Assembly: GCA_964035575.1 (NCBI GenBank)
Contig: OZ037834.1
Location: forward strand, 1,147,598-1,211,597
From: Rhynchopus sp. YZ270_cl-10
Lineage: Eukaryota; Euglenozoa; Diplonemea; Diplonemida; Diplonemidae
Length of the DNA stretch: 64,000 bases
Reading direction: 5' to 3'
The position numbers were made by a program, and so were the translations under genes. Shown piece after piece: positions 29,807 through 40,263 of this stretch. Each line of letters starts with the position of its first letter. The first letter of the stretch is position 1. The notes beneath the pieces are model-generated. The model was not told where the DNA came from. It did not search any database and saw only the letters and a list, made by a program, of their open reading frames with translations.

Positions 29807-30010
29807 CAGTACAGTACAGTACAGTACAGTACAGTACAGTACAGTACAGTACAGTACAGTACAGTACAGTACAGTACAGTACAGTACAGTACAGTACAGT
29901 ACAGTACAGTACAGTACAGTACAGTACAGTACAGTACAGTACAGTACAGTACAGTACAGTACAGTACAGTACAGTACAGTACAGTACAGTACAGTACAGT
30001 ACAGTACAGT
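29807..30010. repeat. 5-bp microsatellite (ACAGT)n
   Basis: About 41 perfect units directly after the 9-bp array, separated by GGGGATTGGGAGTT. Confidence 0.97.
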
Positions 30011-30032
30011 TCTCGTTTTTGGTCAATTTCGG

Positions 30033-30200
30033 CACAGTACACAGTACACAGTACACAGTACACAGTACACAGTACACAGTACACAGTACACAGTACACAG
30101 TACACAGTACACAGTACACAGTACACAGTACACAGTACACAGTACACAGTACACAGTACACAGTACACAGTACACAGTACACAGTACACAGTACACAGTA
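30033..30200. repeat. 7-bp microsatellite (ACACAGT)n
   Basis: About 24 perfect units after a 22-bp spacer. Shares ACAGT with both preceding arrays. Confidence 0.97.
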
Positions 30201-30252
30201 GCAGTACAGCACCAGAGGTCGGGATTTTCCCTTGGGGGCATCTAAATTAATA

Positions 30253-30762
30253 CCCTCATAGTATAAATTATGTTATTGTTACAAATAAATTATTTCGGCG
30301 ATTTTTATTTTTTTTATAACATTTTTGCATTTTGTTACTTTTTTCATTGTTTGGATTTTATTTTTTTGTAACATTTTTGTTACGCCGCAGGCGTAACAAA
30401 AATGTTACTGGGGGGGCTAATAAAGCATACAGCGCGGACACCCATGGTGTAAAAATATAGCTTTTTACACAGAGTCACTCAACGAACCCTTTTTTGCGGA
30501 GCAAAAAGGGGAAAATGGCGCCGCAGGCAAAAAAAAAAATTGAGGTACAGCCTGGATGGTGTGGTCAGCAACCCAGTTCCCTATGGTACTCCCGTGCTTC
30601 AACCATGGGCTTTTTATTTTTTCTTTGTAACATTTGTTACTTTTTGCCCAACTGCAAAAAAACGAATAAAACATTTTATTAAATTGTTACAAAAAAAATG
30701 TTACTTTTGGGTCATTTTTTTATTAATTTATTTTTGAAAAAACATTATTTTTACTATGAGGG
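30253..30762. mobile_element. TA-flanked foldback element
   Basis: Perfect 13-bp inverted ends including TA: TACCCTCATAGTA (30251-30263) and TACTATGAGGGTA (30752-30764). A 19-bp perfect palindrome with a 3-nt loop lies at 30369-30409 (GTAACATTTTTGTTACGCC arm). Non-coding, Tc1/mariner-like by its TA target. Confidence 0.7.
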
Positions 30763-30895
30763 TACATTTTTCCCAAATTTCCACCACTATTTTTTTGTTT
30801 GACTTTGGAACCGGGACCCCACCCTGGAACCCCCTCCAGAAGGGGGTACAGAACACCCTCAAAAAAAAAAATTCCCAAAATTCGGGCTAAATTGG

Positions 30896-30975
30896 AGGGG
30901 TGTTGGGAGGTGTTGGGAGGTGTTGGGAGGTGTTGGGAGGTGTTGGGAGGGCGTTGGGAGGCGTTGGGAGGGTTT
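30896..30975. repeat. 10-bp minisatellite GTTGGGAGGT, copy 2
   Basis: About eight units. As in copy 1 it adjoins TGGCATTTGTACAGAAAAAA (31003 on). Confidence 0.85.
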
Positions 30976-31240
30976 GCCGTTTTTTGCAAATCAGGTGGGT
31001 GTGGCATTTGTACAGAAAAAAAGTGTGTTTTCGGAGGGGTGCCATGGGCCCATGGACTTAGAAAAGGCCCTGGCAGAAGTTCAAAAAAAAAAAAAAAAAA
31101 AGGGGGAAAAACGAAACGAAACAAAAAAAAAAAAGTTGTGCCAAGATGACATTGGGGGCCTCCACAGGGAGACATAGTCACCTCCGAAAAATAGTTTCTT
31201 TCAAAAAAAAGGGGGGATTTTTTTTTTTCTTCTTTTTCTT

Positions 31241-31290
31241 ATAAATTGTTGAAGTAGTGTAGTTGCCTCGGTTGTGTTGCCACAGTTGTG
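31241..31290. repeat. Module I, copy 2
   Basis: Nearly identical to 5231-5279, same orientation; here with no gene next to it. Confidence 0.65.
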
Positions 31291-32500
31291 CAATCTCTAC
31301 TGTCCAATTTTTCTTTTTTGATAAACGTGCCGACGACTGGTGAAAAAAGTTCAGCCTTTACGAAACACGGGCGGGAGGAATCTGGGGTTCGGGGGGAAAA
31401 TGGTATGAGAAGAGCAATTGATACACTGTGGATACGTCGAGGGAAGACAACATATTGGGGCTAGACAAATGTACTATTCCCCCTCCCCTCCTGGGATAGC
31501 ATTTTTGCCTGTTATGCTTACTGGGGGCGGGTGAATAACCTCTTGTATTAGACTTGAAGGAGACAAAAGTAAAGCATGTCACGTAGCATGTCATATCACC
31601 AAAAAACCTTAGTAACATCACCACCATGTTTGCTACCCCCAAGATGCTATCTCCCTCGACCTGTCCACAGTGTGGGCTAAATGAAGCCTCTAGAGAAGGG
31701 GGGTTTGGGAGAATTTAACGTTTTTTTTTTTTTTTTTTTTTTTTTTTTGAAGACGAGTTTTGAAAAAAATAAAAAGGAGATTTGCCGTGCACCTACTTTA
31801 AGTATTTTCATCATATGCAATCAATAAATTGATACTTTAAAAAAGATGTTATGCCTTCGAAAAAATACTGTTAGAAGCACTGCATAAAACACTGACGGCG
31901 TGAAGAGTTGTGAACCCTTGTTGATCAAGGTACCCCATATAGTACCAGACGCATTTGTTATTCTTTGATCATCCGTTAGAGTGTAGCTGCAGTACAAAAA
32001 AAAAATTCTTTTTTTGGGGGGAATGATGGGACCACTTTCTTCGCCCACGTTGATTGGCTTTTTGAGACTCACGCTAGGGTCAGAAGCCTACTGATATTGT
32101 ATCAAACGAGTGATGGCGGAAGCAGGTAGTCTAGAATTGGATATTTATGAAGTTTTTGCTACTTTTGCTTTTTGTGCTTCTTGTTTTTTGGGGTATGAAA
32201 GATTCGTTCTTCTGAAGAATCGTTATTTTCCCCCCCAGATTGGGCCAGATCTGGAGTATCCGTGAACAAAACAAAAGTTGTAAGATCTCGCGAACACATA
32301 CATCTAAACAGAGAAATAAAAATGAAAAAAAAATAATTAATTTCCCAAAGGGGGTTTTCAAGGTTGCTGTAGGTGCACAAAATCACTTCAAAGCTGGTAC
32401 ATGGTTTGTTTTCGATTGTATTTTTTCCTGGAGGGGGGGTTATTTGCAAGGGGTATTCGCCCAAAGGATAGCCATCGGGGTTACCGGGTACTGTTGGTTA
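31291..32500. other. Intergenic stretch, no recognised gene
   Basis: Short frames only. It includes a 28-base T homopolymer at 31721-31748 preceded by a degenerate module A start (ATGAAGCCTCTAGAGAAG at 31681). Confidence 0.5.
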
Positions 32501-32547
32501 CTTAAAGCTCAAAGGAAAAGTAAAAAAGAAAAGTCAATAAGATGAAC

Positions 32548-32955
32548 CTAAGCCTCTCGTGCTTAGTCACTTTGATCGAGATAAAAATACAAGGTTATAA
32601 ATTCACTTTCAATTCAGGAGAACAGAAAGCACGGTTAAAATAAAACTGTGGTTGTTGATGCAGACCTCGACTGACCCACGCACGATGCCAGCCATCCGGA
32701 TGAAAGCCAACAGTAGATGTAGAAAAAATCCCCATCATTTCCGTTCTGTTTTCGAGGGGTACAGGGAAAGGGAAATGGGGAATGGGGACACCACAAAACA
32801 AAAACTTTTTTGCAAGAGTGAAAACAAAAAACGCAAAACGGGATACTAACGGGGGGTCAAAAACCTTTTTGGTCTTGACACGATACATAACAGAAAAAAA
32901 AAGAGTAAAAATGTGAAATTGTGCAAATGTCTCACTGGACACTGGACGCAGTGGG
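32548..32955. repeat. Module cluster A, D, C
   Basis: Module A at 32548-32566 (perfect CTAAGC/CTCTCGT/GCTTAG), module D at 32657-32707 (CATCCGGATGAAAGC) and a diverged module C at 32905-32955. A further partial module A (AGATGAACCTAAGCCTCGG) is at 33365-33383. Confidence 0.65.
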
Positions 32956-33230
32956 CAAAAAAAAAATACTGACAGGAGGAGTGGGGGGCCAGGGAACACA
33001 TGACAATGGACAATATTCTGAACAGGAATAACCGATTATGCACATATCCTATTTACAAACACTTCTTAAGGCCAGGCAAAAAAAAAGAAGAAAAACACGC
33101 ACACACAATGAAAATGGATAATTATGGCTACCTGAAAAGGTGGGGGGGTACTGTCCTGTTTCCCTCAAAACCCCACATCACTCCCAAAAAAAAAACTTAT
33201 AAAAGAAACCCAAACTGAAACGCTTCTTAA

Positions 33231-33260
33231 CACCACCACCACCACCACCACCACCACCAC
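33231..33260. repeat. (CAC)10 microsatellite
   Basis: Ten perfect CAC units downstream of the desaturase gene. Confidence 0.95.
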
Positions 33261-33475
33261 TTCATCCTCTGTGTGGAGCACTAACGGCTAACGGAGACGT
33301 TTCTCCTTTTACCTCTCTACGGTACCTTCTTAGAAATCTTTGAATCTCTAAAGGCAACTAAATAAGATGAACCTAAGCCTCGGTACTTCACTATGGGGTA
33401 AAGACTGAATCACGATCAGTGCACCCAGGGGTTGGTTTTTGACCCAAATTTCCCAAACCAGAGAGAAATGCCCCC

Positions 33476-35485
33476 TTATACGAGGAAGGACTGTGCTCTT
33501 AGGTGTTTAAGGACGCTTGCGGTCGCAGCGGAGAAGCTTTCGACGTCCACGTGGACACCATGCTTGCGAACCAACTCCAGGACCAGAACGTTCACCTCTC
33601 TGAACCTTGAGCGTGGGAGACGTGGAAACAGATGGTGTACAATATGAAGGTTCAACCCCCCATGTATCCAGTCAAGCCACACCGGGCAGGACACATCCTT
33701 GATCACAGCGGTCTGTCTGCGGCACCACCCGCCCTTCACTTCGTCCTTCTCTGCGAAGGGCTTGTCATAATGAGAAAGACACAACTGCAGTGCCAGGAGA
33801 CCCTGCCCGCAGAAGGCCGCCACATACCACACCCCCACCACCTGCAGCCATGTCCCCGCTGCGGTGAAGAATGCTGTTAGAAAGGCGTAGTGGAGTGCTA
33901 CCCCAGCCCACTCTGCCTGCCCTTCCTGCATGGTGTAGGACGCAATGCAGATCCCAAATCGGCCCAAAAAGAACATCACAGGGAGGAACGTAATGTGCTG
34001 CACCCCTACCACCCAGCGGCATACGCTGTGCGGGAGAAACTCTGACAGCATCGTGTCCTGGTTGAACAACCCGGCCTCATGCTGCTGTGGGTCCGAGCAG
34101 CCGACCCCAGGAATGACAGTGTTTGTGAAGAAGTGGTGTTCGAAGTGCTCGACGCGCCACCAATCGCCTGAAAGACCTACACAGATGTTACCCCAGAACC
34201 ATCCGTGGGCTTGGTCGACCTTACGCTTTCCGAACACACTGTTATGGTAGAAATCATGCGCAAAAAACGCAGCCTGCTGCCAAAACACCCCAAGCAGAAC
34301 ACCAGGCACGACGACCCCCATCAACATCCCACCACCTCCTCCTCCATCACCCCCATTTGTCGCCATGAAGAAGTACGAGGCTGCAATCAAGGCGACGTTG
34401 AACGCTATCTTCAGCATATACCATTGGGTTGGCGGTGCGTAAAAGCCTTCCTCCTCAAGCTTCGCTGAGAGCACACGGAAGTCCTCTTCCAAAGGGTCGT
34501 CGAGCTTGAAGGTGTACGACCCGCATGGGGTGAAGCGTTTCAGCACTTCAGGCTTGTGGAATGCTTCGAATTGGAGGGTCGCGTCTAGGCCGTAGAACTC
34601 TTTGAGAACTGAGCCGCCTGGGTGGTGTGGGAGGAAGGCCTCTACGTCGTACCAGTTGCCAGCTACACCGATGCGGGCAGAGCCGGGGGCGGTGGAGCGG
34701 ATGATTCTGTTCTTGGGGTGTTTGGCGTGGCGGTGTGCGTCGTGGGGTGTGGGGGTGGGTGTAGTCGTCTTTGCCTCGGTGGTTTCCAAGGAGACATGTG
34801 CGAGACAATAACTAAACACACAAAGATGCACCACACTCACCACATCCACATTCACCACCCCACACCCCGCAACCAACACCCCCACCACAGCGCACTGCGT
34901 CAACGTCACCCTCCGTATCCTCCCCTCAATCGCCTCCGCTACAGCGGCCACTACATCGCGGTTGCATACCCTCTCTGAGGTCCACATGAACAAACAAGAA
35001 AAGCAGCACCAAAACAACGGTGACAGCATCCCCTTCACGAGAAGCAGGATCAGCGTCACCACAAGCAGGGGGTGCAGGAGCAGGCACGTTGTCACATTGG
35101 TGCGCCCTGGGGTCGACCCGATCTTGAGGGAGTTCTTGAAGAGGGTCGCTGAGGCGCATGAGATGATACAGATGCCGGTCCCTAGGAGGGTTGCGGGGAT
35201 GACTGTGTATGCCTTGCCTACACTGTACGTTACGGCCATCCAGTAGATCGCCTCGTAAAAGGAACGTGCAGGGACGGTACGCCAGTTGAAGACACAGCGC
35301 TGCAGACGGTCCACAATGATGTCGCACCCCGGCACCCTCGCCGCACTCCACAACGTGCTGCCGACGACAATGGACGATATGGTTGCAGCCATGTACACTA
35401 CTGCAATGCGGGCGACGCTGGTGGTCTCCTCAGCTGCTGCTGTGTAAGCGTCGAGGAGGGTGCCATTGGTAGGCCACGACTCCAT
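33476..35485 (-). CDS. Cytochrome b5-fused front-end fatty acid desaturase with N-terminal membrane extension
   Basis: 669 residues. Residues 270-325 are a cytochrome b5 domain with the haem motif HPGG at 288-291. The desaturase follows with three histidine boxes binding the di-iron centre: HDFYH 410-414, HFEHH 447-451 and HIVHH 614-618 before LFPRLPR. It should introduce a double bond between an existing one and the carboxyl end of a fatty acid in the ER, using electrons from b5. Two oddities: the third box begins with His where front-end desaturases usually have Gln, and about 240 residues with several hydrophobic segments precede the b5 domain, which is normally at the N-terminus. The start is firm, with TTTTTTAG 9 nt upstream. 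Regiospecificity cannot be read. Confidence 0.88.
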   Translation of the reverse strand: MESWPTNGTLLDAYTAAAEETTSVARIAVVYMAATISSIVVGSTLWSAARVPGCDIIVDRLQRCVFNWRTVPARSFYEAIYWMAVTYSVGKAYTVIPATLLGTGICIISCASATLFKNSLKIGSTPGRTNVTTCLLLHPLLVVTLILLLVKGMLSPLFWCCFSCLFMWTSERVCNRDVVAAVAEAIEGRIRRVTLTQCAVVGVLVAGCGVVNVDVVSVVHLCVFSYCLAHVSLETTEAKTTTPTPTPHDAHRHAKHPKNRIIRSTAPGSARIGVAGNWYDVEAFLPHHPGGSVLKEFYGLDATLQFEAFHKPEVLKRFTPCGSYTFKLDDPLEEDFRVLSAKLEEEGFYAPPTQWYMLKIAFNVALIAASYFFMATNGGDGGGGGGMLMGVVVPGVLLGVFWQQAAFFAHDFYHNSVFGKRKVDQAHGWFWGNICVGLSGDWWRVEHFEHHFFTNTVIPGVGCSDPQQHEAGLFNQDTMLSEFLPHSVCRWVVGVQHITFLPVMFFLGRFGICIASYTMQEGQAEWAGVALHYAFLTAFFTAAGTWLQVVGVWYVAAFCGQGLLALQLCLSHYDKPFAEKDEVKGGWCRRQTAVIKDVSCPVWLDWIHGGLNLHIVHHLFPRLPRSRFREVNVLVLELVRKHGVHVDVESFSAATASVLKHLRAQSFLV

Positions 35486-36221
35486 TGCGATGATCTAAAA
35501 AACAATATATCTGTGAAGTGGGAAATAGTGGGGTGGAGCAAAAAAAAGTGAAGGTTGAGGACAACCAACCGGGATCTAATACAGAAAGCTGTAGATGCGT
35601 TTCTGAGCCATAAGGAGCAGGCAGGATCCTTAAAAGAGAGATGCAGGAGGGGGGAGGAGGGGAGGAGGGGAGGAGGGAGGGGAGAAAAAATGATAGTTGT
35701 GAGGTGGGGGGGGGCTATGGTTAAATGTTGTTCGCTTTTTTGAAACTTAAAAAAAAGGGGGGGATTGGGAAGGGGGGGGGGGGGGGGGGGAAATAACACT
35801 CTAGGTTTTGAACAAATGCATTTGTTTTCTCTGAATTTTTTTTTGATTTTTTTGTCGTAACTGGACAAATTAAATCACACAACAAAGCGCCAAAAAGGCC
35901 ATCCCACATAAGAAGCACATCTAAGATCTGCCCTTCTTTGTGGATAAAGAAGAAGAAAAAATTCGACGATCTGGGCAATATTCCTGTAAGGAAACCACCT
36001 ACACACACAACACACCTTTTTGGGGCCATATTCTACACAAGAATTACCCCCATTAGTTATCACACACACACACCTTTTCCAAAAAAAAATCACAACAAAA
36101 AATCATTCTCAATCATCTTTTTTTTCTACAGTTATGACTCTAACTCCCCACTAATCTATACCCAAACCACCCCATCCCTTACGGATCCCCTCCCCTCCCC
36201 TCCCTTCTCCTCTCCCCCATT
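35486..36221. other. Intergenic: homopurine run, G19 tract, module E
   Basis: A G/A-only stretch at about 35640-35690, a run of 19 G at 35772-35790 and a module E copy at 36022-36060 (reverse orientation). No gene seen. Confidence 0.6.
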
Positions 36222-38330
36222 CTATCGAAGAAACAAGCCTTCAGTCACTTCTGCTTCCGTTTCTTTCAATGTCTCAAGATCTTCGCTGTTCCGCAGACCC
36301 AAGCGATGCGCGCGCTCTGCTAGACGCTGTGCGAGGGCATGCCCTGCAGGTACTCCATTGCCTCGTAGCGCCTCGAGACGACACATCACTCTACACTCAG
36401 CGATGTCCGGGGTGTACGTATCCTCCTCCAGCCTTGCGAGGAAGTCCTCTAATGCAGCAAGACTGTATTCACTTCGTAGAGGAATGCCTGCTAGGGTGGA
36501 CAGCTCTGTGGCGTTGAGCTGTGTGTCTGACGATGTGTACGAAAGCGCCACCTGCGCTAAGGAAACCCTCCCAGCATCAGAAAGGCGTTCAAATAGGAGC
36601 GTCGACCAGTCTTGCCTGTCGAGGAGAGAGGCGAGCTTTAGAGCACGCATGAGCTCGTCGGTGTTGAGGAGGATTGTGAAGTATCGGAGGAACAGCCCTG
36701 AGAAGGTCTGCATATCGCTGTTGAAGGATCCGTCAAATTTGAAGAGAATATCCTCTACAGCGTGGTGCACTGCCTGCTTGGTTGCTTCCACGTATGAGAC
36801 GGTACCGTCAGGAGGTACACCCACCTCCGTCGGGGTCTGCACCTCACTCACCAACCGCGTCATCAACTGCCGCAACATCCCCACCCACAAATGTCTCGGC
36901 GAATTCTTTATCAACGCGACTGCACTCTCCGTCATCTCCACCACCCGATGCACACTCCTCCTCCCCACCTGCTCCAACCCCCCCTTTATGATAGAATGCA
37001 ACAGGCTGCTGTGCGTCACCGTACCACACAGACGCAACAACGCAACAGGACCGCCACTGACACCTACCCCTAGAGTATTGCTGCCTTCGTCATACTCCAT
37101 CACAGTAATAGGCGACTGTGCAGGGAAGATACTCAATGATCCGAGGGAAACAGAATGTCCTTCGCTGACCCCTTGGATGAAGACCTTGATTGGGTTGAGA
37201 CCATGGTCATATATAGAAAGCGTTGCACCAGACGCATGCGCTACAAAACAGAAAAGCGAGGTAACTTTAATGAGCGCCCCGGCACGCGATGCGTCAGTTT
37301 TGCGTCGTACACTCCGCTTCCCTGTTTGGTGAACCTGAAGGTGCCCATTGAGGCAAGCTGTAAACCACAACACCGCATCACGCGACGCAGCCCCTGCCGA
37401 AAAATCTCCCGGAATTTCAAAGCTAGTTTGCCCCGAAACCTCCCCCCCGACAGTCACCGTCAACAACGACAAGGTCTGTGGGAAGGACTCATGCGAGGCC
37501 AACGCTTTGAACGTGGAGTCCACATTGTGATCGCCATCCCACTGCAGTGCGTGCACCATGGTGCAGTGCGCGGCAAGATGCACATCACGGTGCGGTTCTG
37601 CAGACTTCTTCTTCTCTTCATCACGCCGCACGATACGCAACCGGTTTGTCCCTGCCCCGGCAGTACCGGGCTCTCCGGAAAGAAGGGCAACACAGTAGAT
37701 AATACCTGGAAGCAGCATGCTGGCGTCGCCGCTCAATTCAGCCACACTCTGCGGGGCAGACGGTACAGACGACCCTGAAAACGACGCATTCCGTAACACC
37801 GGCAAACTCGTAATCGACGCACCCAACTGAAACCTCGGGGACGGAAGGCTCAATGGGGAGTTCAATACACTCAACGATCCGGACCGCTGCCTCACCCCTC
37901 CACTCCGACAAGGAAGCGACAGCCCTGGGGTGGCAGGTCTGGGCACTACAGCGGCAGGGAGGGTATGCGGAAATCGGGTACGTGAAACAGCTCCGTTTGA
38001 CGATGCGTAGATGTAACCTTCGGATATCGAGGCTGCTAGGAGAGGTCCACGCAGTTGTGTACTGCCTGCAGCACATTCGAGAAGGGTAGCGTCTCGGGTA
38101 GAGAAGATGAGTTGCCCTGTGTACCCACACTCAAAGACGGTGCGAAGGAATACACGGTCGCCCTCGAGAAGGCCGAGGGAAAGCGCAACCAGGCTGGACC
38201 GCACACATTTCGTTTCAAAGGTGGACAGCGCCTTCGCGACTTTGCTTGAGAGCGCGCTCCCATCCACACAGCGCACCACATCACAACCGCTTTGGTGAAC
38301 CGTCCCTGCAATGCCTGTCAAAGAGAGCAT
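36222..38330 (-). CDS. Fritz/WDPCP-like protein (putative ciliary effector)
   Basis: 702 residues, no signal or membrane segment. The first 450 residues are beta-rich with WD-like blades broken by Ser/Pro-rich loops. The C-terminal 230 residues are helical and include LRYFTILLNTDELMRALKLASLLDRQDWSTLL then LAQVALSY; the pattern resembles the WDPCP/Fritz C-terminal solenoid, where a leucine-rich segment precedes a RAFxLAxDL...LAEVA motif. Fritz proteins belong to the CPLANE complex needed for intraflagellar transport assembly. The similarity is read by eye and moderate; another beta-propeller plus solenoid trafficking protein is possible. Confidence 0.4.
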   Translation of the reverse strand: MLSLTGIAGTVHQSGCDVVRCVDGSALSSKVAKALSTFETKCVRSSLVALSLGLLEGDRVFLRTVFECGYTGQLIFSTRDATLLECAAGSTQLRGPLLAASISEGYIYASSNGAVSRTRFPHTLPAAVVPRPATPGLSLPCRSGGVRQRSGSLSVLNSPLSLPSPRFQLGASITSLPVLRNASFSGSSVPSAPQSVAELSGDASMLLPGIIYCVALLSGEPGTAGAGTNRLRIVRRDEEKKKSAEPHRDVHLAAHCTMVHALQWDGDHNVDSTFKALASHESFPQTLSLLTVTVGGEVSGQTSFEIPGDFSAGAASRDAVLWFTACLNGHLQVHQTGKRSVRRKTDASRAGALIKVTSLFCFVAHASGATLSIYDHGLNPIKVFIQGVSEGHSVSLGSLSIFPAQSPITVMEYDEGSNTLGVGVSGGPVALLRLCGTVTHSSLLHSIIKGGLEQVGRRSVHRVVEMTESAVALIKNSPRHLWVGMLRQLMTRLVSEVQTPTEVGVPPDGTVSYVEATKQAVHHAVEDILFKFDGSFNSDMQTFSGLFLRYFTILLNTDELMRALKLASLLDRQDWSTLLFERLSDAGRVSLAQVALSYTSSDTQLNATELSTLAGIPLRSEYSLAALEDFLARLEEDTYTPDIAECRVMCRLEALRGNGVPAGHALAQRLAERAHRLGLRNSEDLETLKETEAEVTEGLFLR

Positions 38331-40263
38331 TGTAGGTGGGGTTAGATAGAATTAACTTATGTTTTGTTGAAGATGATTGCGATAAAAACGGAATTAAACG
38401 CGAAGGGTAAAGAGCGTTTGGCGTTGGCTAACGTTTATATAGTGGACTCCATGTGTACAGACGGAAGTAGTTGATGTGTGTGTGTATTTTTAGGTTCTGT
38501 TTTGTGGGTGGAATGAAAAAGTGTAAATTTGTCGTTCCTCCTCATTCCTCCCCTTCTTGTAGTTGTTTGATGCGTTGACGCTTCCACACACTATCATAGG
38601 GGGTCCACGACTGTAAACGATGATTTCAAAACTCTAAGGAGGGGTTTTTACCCCTCCTTGTCTTACTGTATGTGTACTGTAGGTGGGATAGGTAGATAGG
38701 GGAGGACTCGGAGGGGGAGTGCTTTTTTGTTTCATATATATTGGATCCTTTTCTCATTTCACGTTTGTTTTGTGAGGTTTTTTTTTTCGCTAGGAGAGCG
38801 GAAGAGGTGTGCACAAGAGGACATTGCAAGACGAATACGACTCATCTTTCATCAGAAGAATATCAAAAAAAAAAGGGAGGTAGTCGATACGAAAGGGTGA
38901 AAGATGAGAGGAAAAAAACTAAACCCCAACATGTTTTGCAACCTCAAGGTGGATAAAAACCTTAAGTGGGGGTTTTATCTCCGTGATCCCTGTATTGCGC
39001 TTTAACACAAAAAAAGGGGCAGTATTTGCCCTATATTGCCAGACACAGCTCGTCAGTACAGTGACTGATGTGTGCTGTGTGGCAAATCTCCAACAATGCA
39101 TTATTTTCGTTGTGCCTTTAATCAACAAAGCGACGTGACAGTTCCTTTTTGGATGCGAATATGGGTTCTCCCCCCGCTGTTTTCGCAGTACTGTGGGTGG
39201 TGAGGATGGGTCCGTTGTTTTTTATTTTTTTGTTATTTTATTTTTTTGAAATAAGATCTTGCTGGGTGTTGGAGTTGTCGCTTCGTGTTGACACATCGTG
39301 CAATTTCCATTTTTCTGCAATCCACGTAATAGCCTAGGGCATGTTGTTGTTTTGTTTTGTTCTTTTTTTTGAAAACTTGGTACACACATTCACGCACATC
39401 TTTGGAAAGAGTTTTGGGATGAACCTAAGACGCTCGCTTAGTCACCTTTTAAACGAAAAGAGAGGGAGAGAAAAATACCTCCAGAATTGGAAGGGGTTTT
39501 GTTGGCAAATGAAACTTGTAAGATTGTCAGACGTCTCACATGCTTCCGCGCGCACACATGCACACATGCACACATCTTTACAAATGCAGACAACTAACTG
39601 GCCAGCAATGGTGCAGGGAAAAAAATGAAGGAGTGAACCCTCAACAATACCACTGCGGGTGGGTGGCTAGTTCTGTAGTTCTGTTCTGTATCAAGAAAAT
39701 CGACACCTCTTTTGCATCAGATACACTAAGGGAAAATGCCTTTTTAGTACAAACCCTCGATGTATGCAGGCACAAAAGGGAGCTTTTTTTTTGCACACAC
39801 AAAAAAAAAAAAAAAAAAAAAACAATCAAAACAAAGAGACGCAAAAAAGGTGAAGTCGATAGTGCAAACGCAGACGCAGGCACTGACACTCCGCGGGTTA
39901 TCGAACCCCCGGAATTTACCAAACAAGGGGAGTGAAAAAGTCTATGAAAAACCACCCCCCATCCCCTCCTACCATTTTTTGTTTGTTCTAAACGAACGAA
40001 TTGAACCCCACAGTACAATGTATTCCTCTCTAGGAAGCCCCACTACCCTTCACCTCTTTCCCCCCTCCATACAATTAAAAAAGTTGACTTGAAATCCACC
40101 GGGAGGTGGACACCCCCAACCATGCAGTCCTACATTCCATTTTTCGATTGCAAAATTATTCGGTTGCAAAAAAAAAAAAAAAAATTGAACCCCTCCCTAC
40201 CCCCCCTCCCCCCACCTCCACCACCCCTTTCTCTCTTTTCAAATCGATCAGCTATATTTTTTT
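38331..40263. other. Intergenic with modules F, A, C and B
   Basis: Module F at 38526-38593, module A at 39424-39443, module C at 39847-39915 (with GGTTATCGAACCCC, a box-B-like string read in reverse) and an internally deleted module B at 40081-40150. No gene is recognised. Confidence 0.6.

Noticed and set aside
29536-30200. CRISPR-like array
   Set aside because: Units are 5-9 bp without spacers; eukaryotic simple repeats.
29444-30250. Long open frames on both strands (268 and 227 residues)
   Set aside because: They are translations of the 9-, 5- and 7-bp microsatellites; no stop codon occurs in any such frame by chance of the unit.
35938-37332. 464-residue plus-strand frame
   Set aside because: Antisense to the Fritz-like gene; composition is Ser/Arg-rich shadow type.
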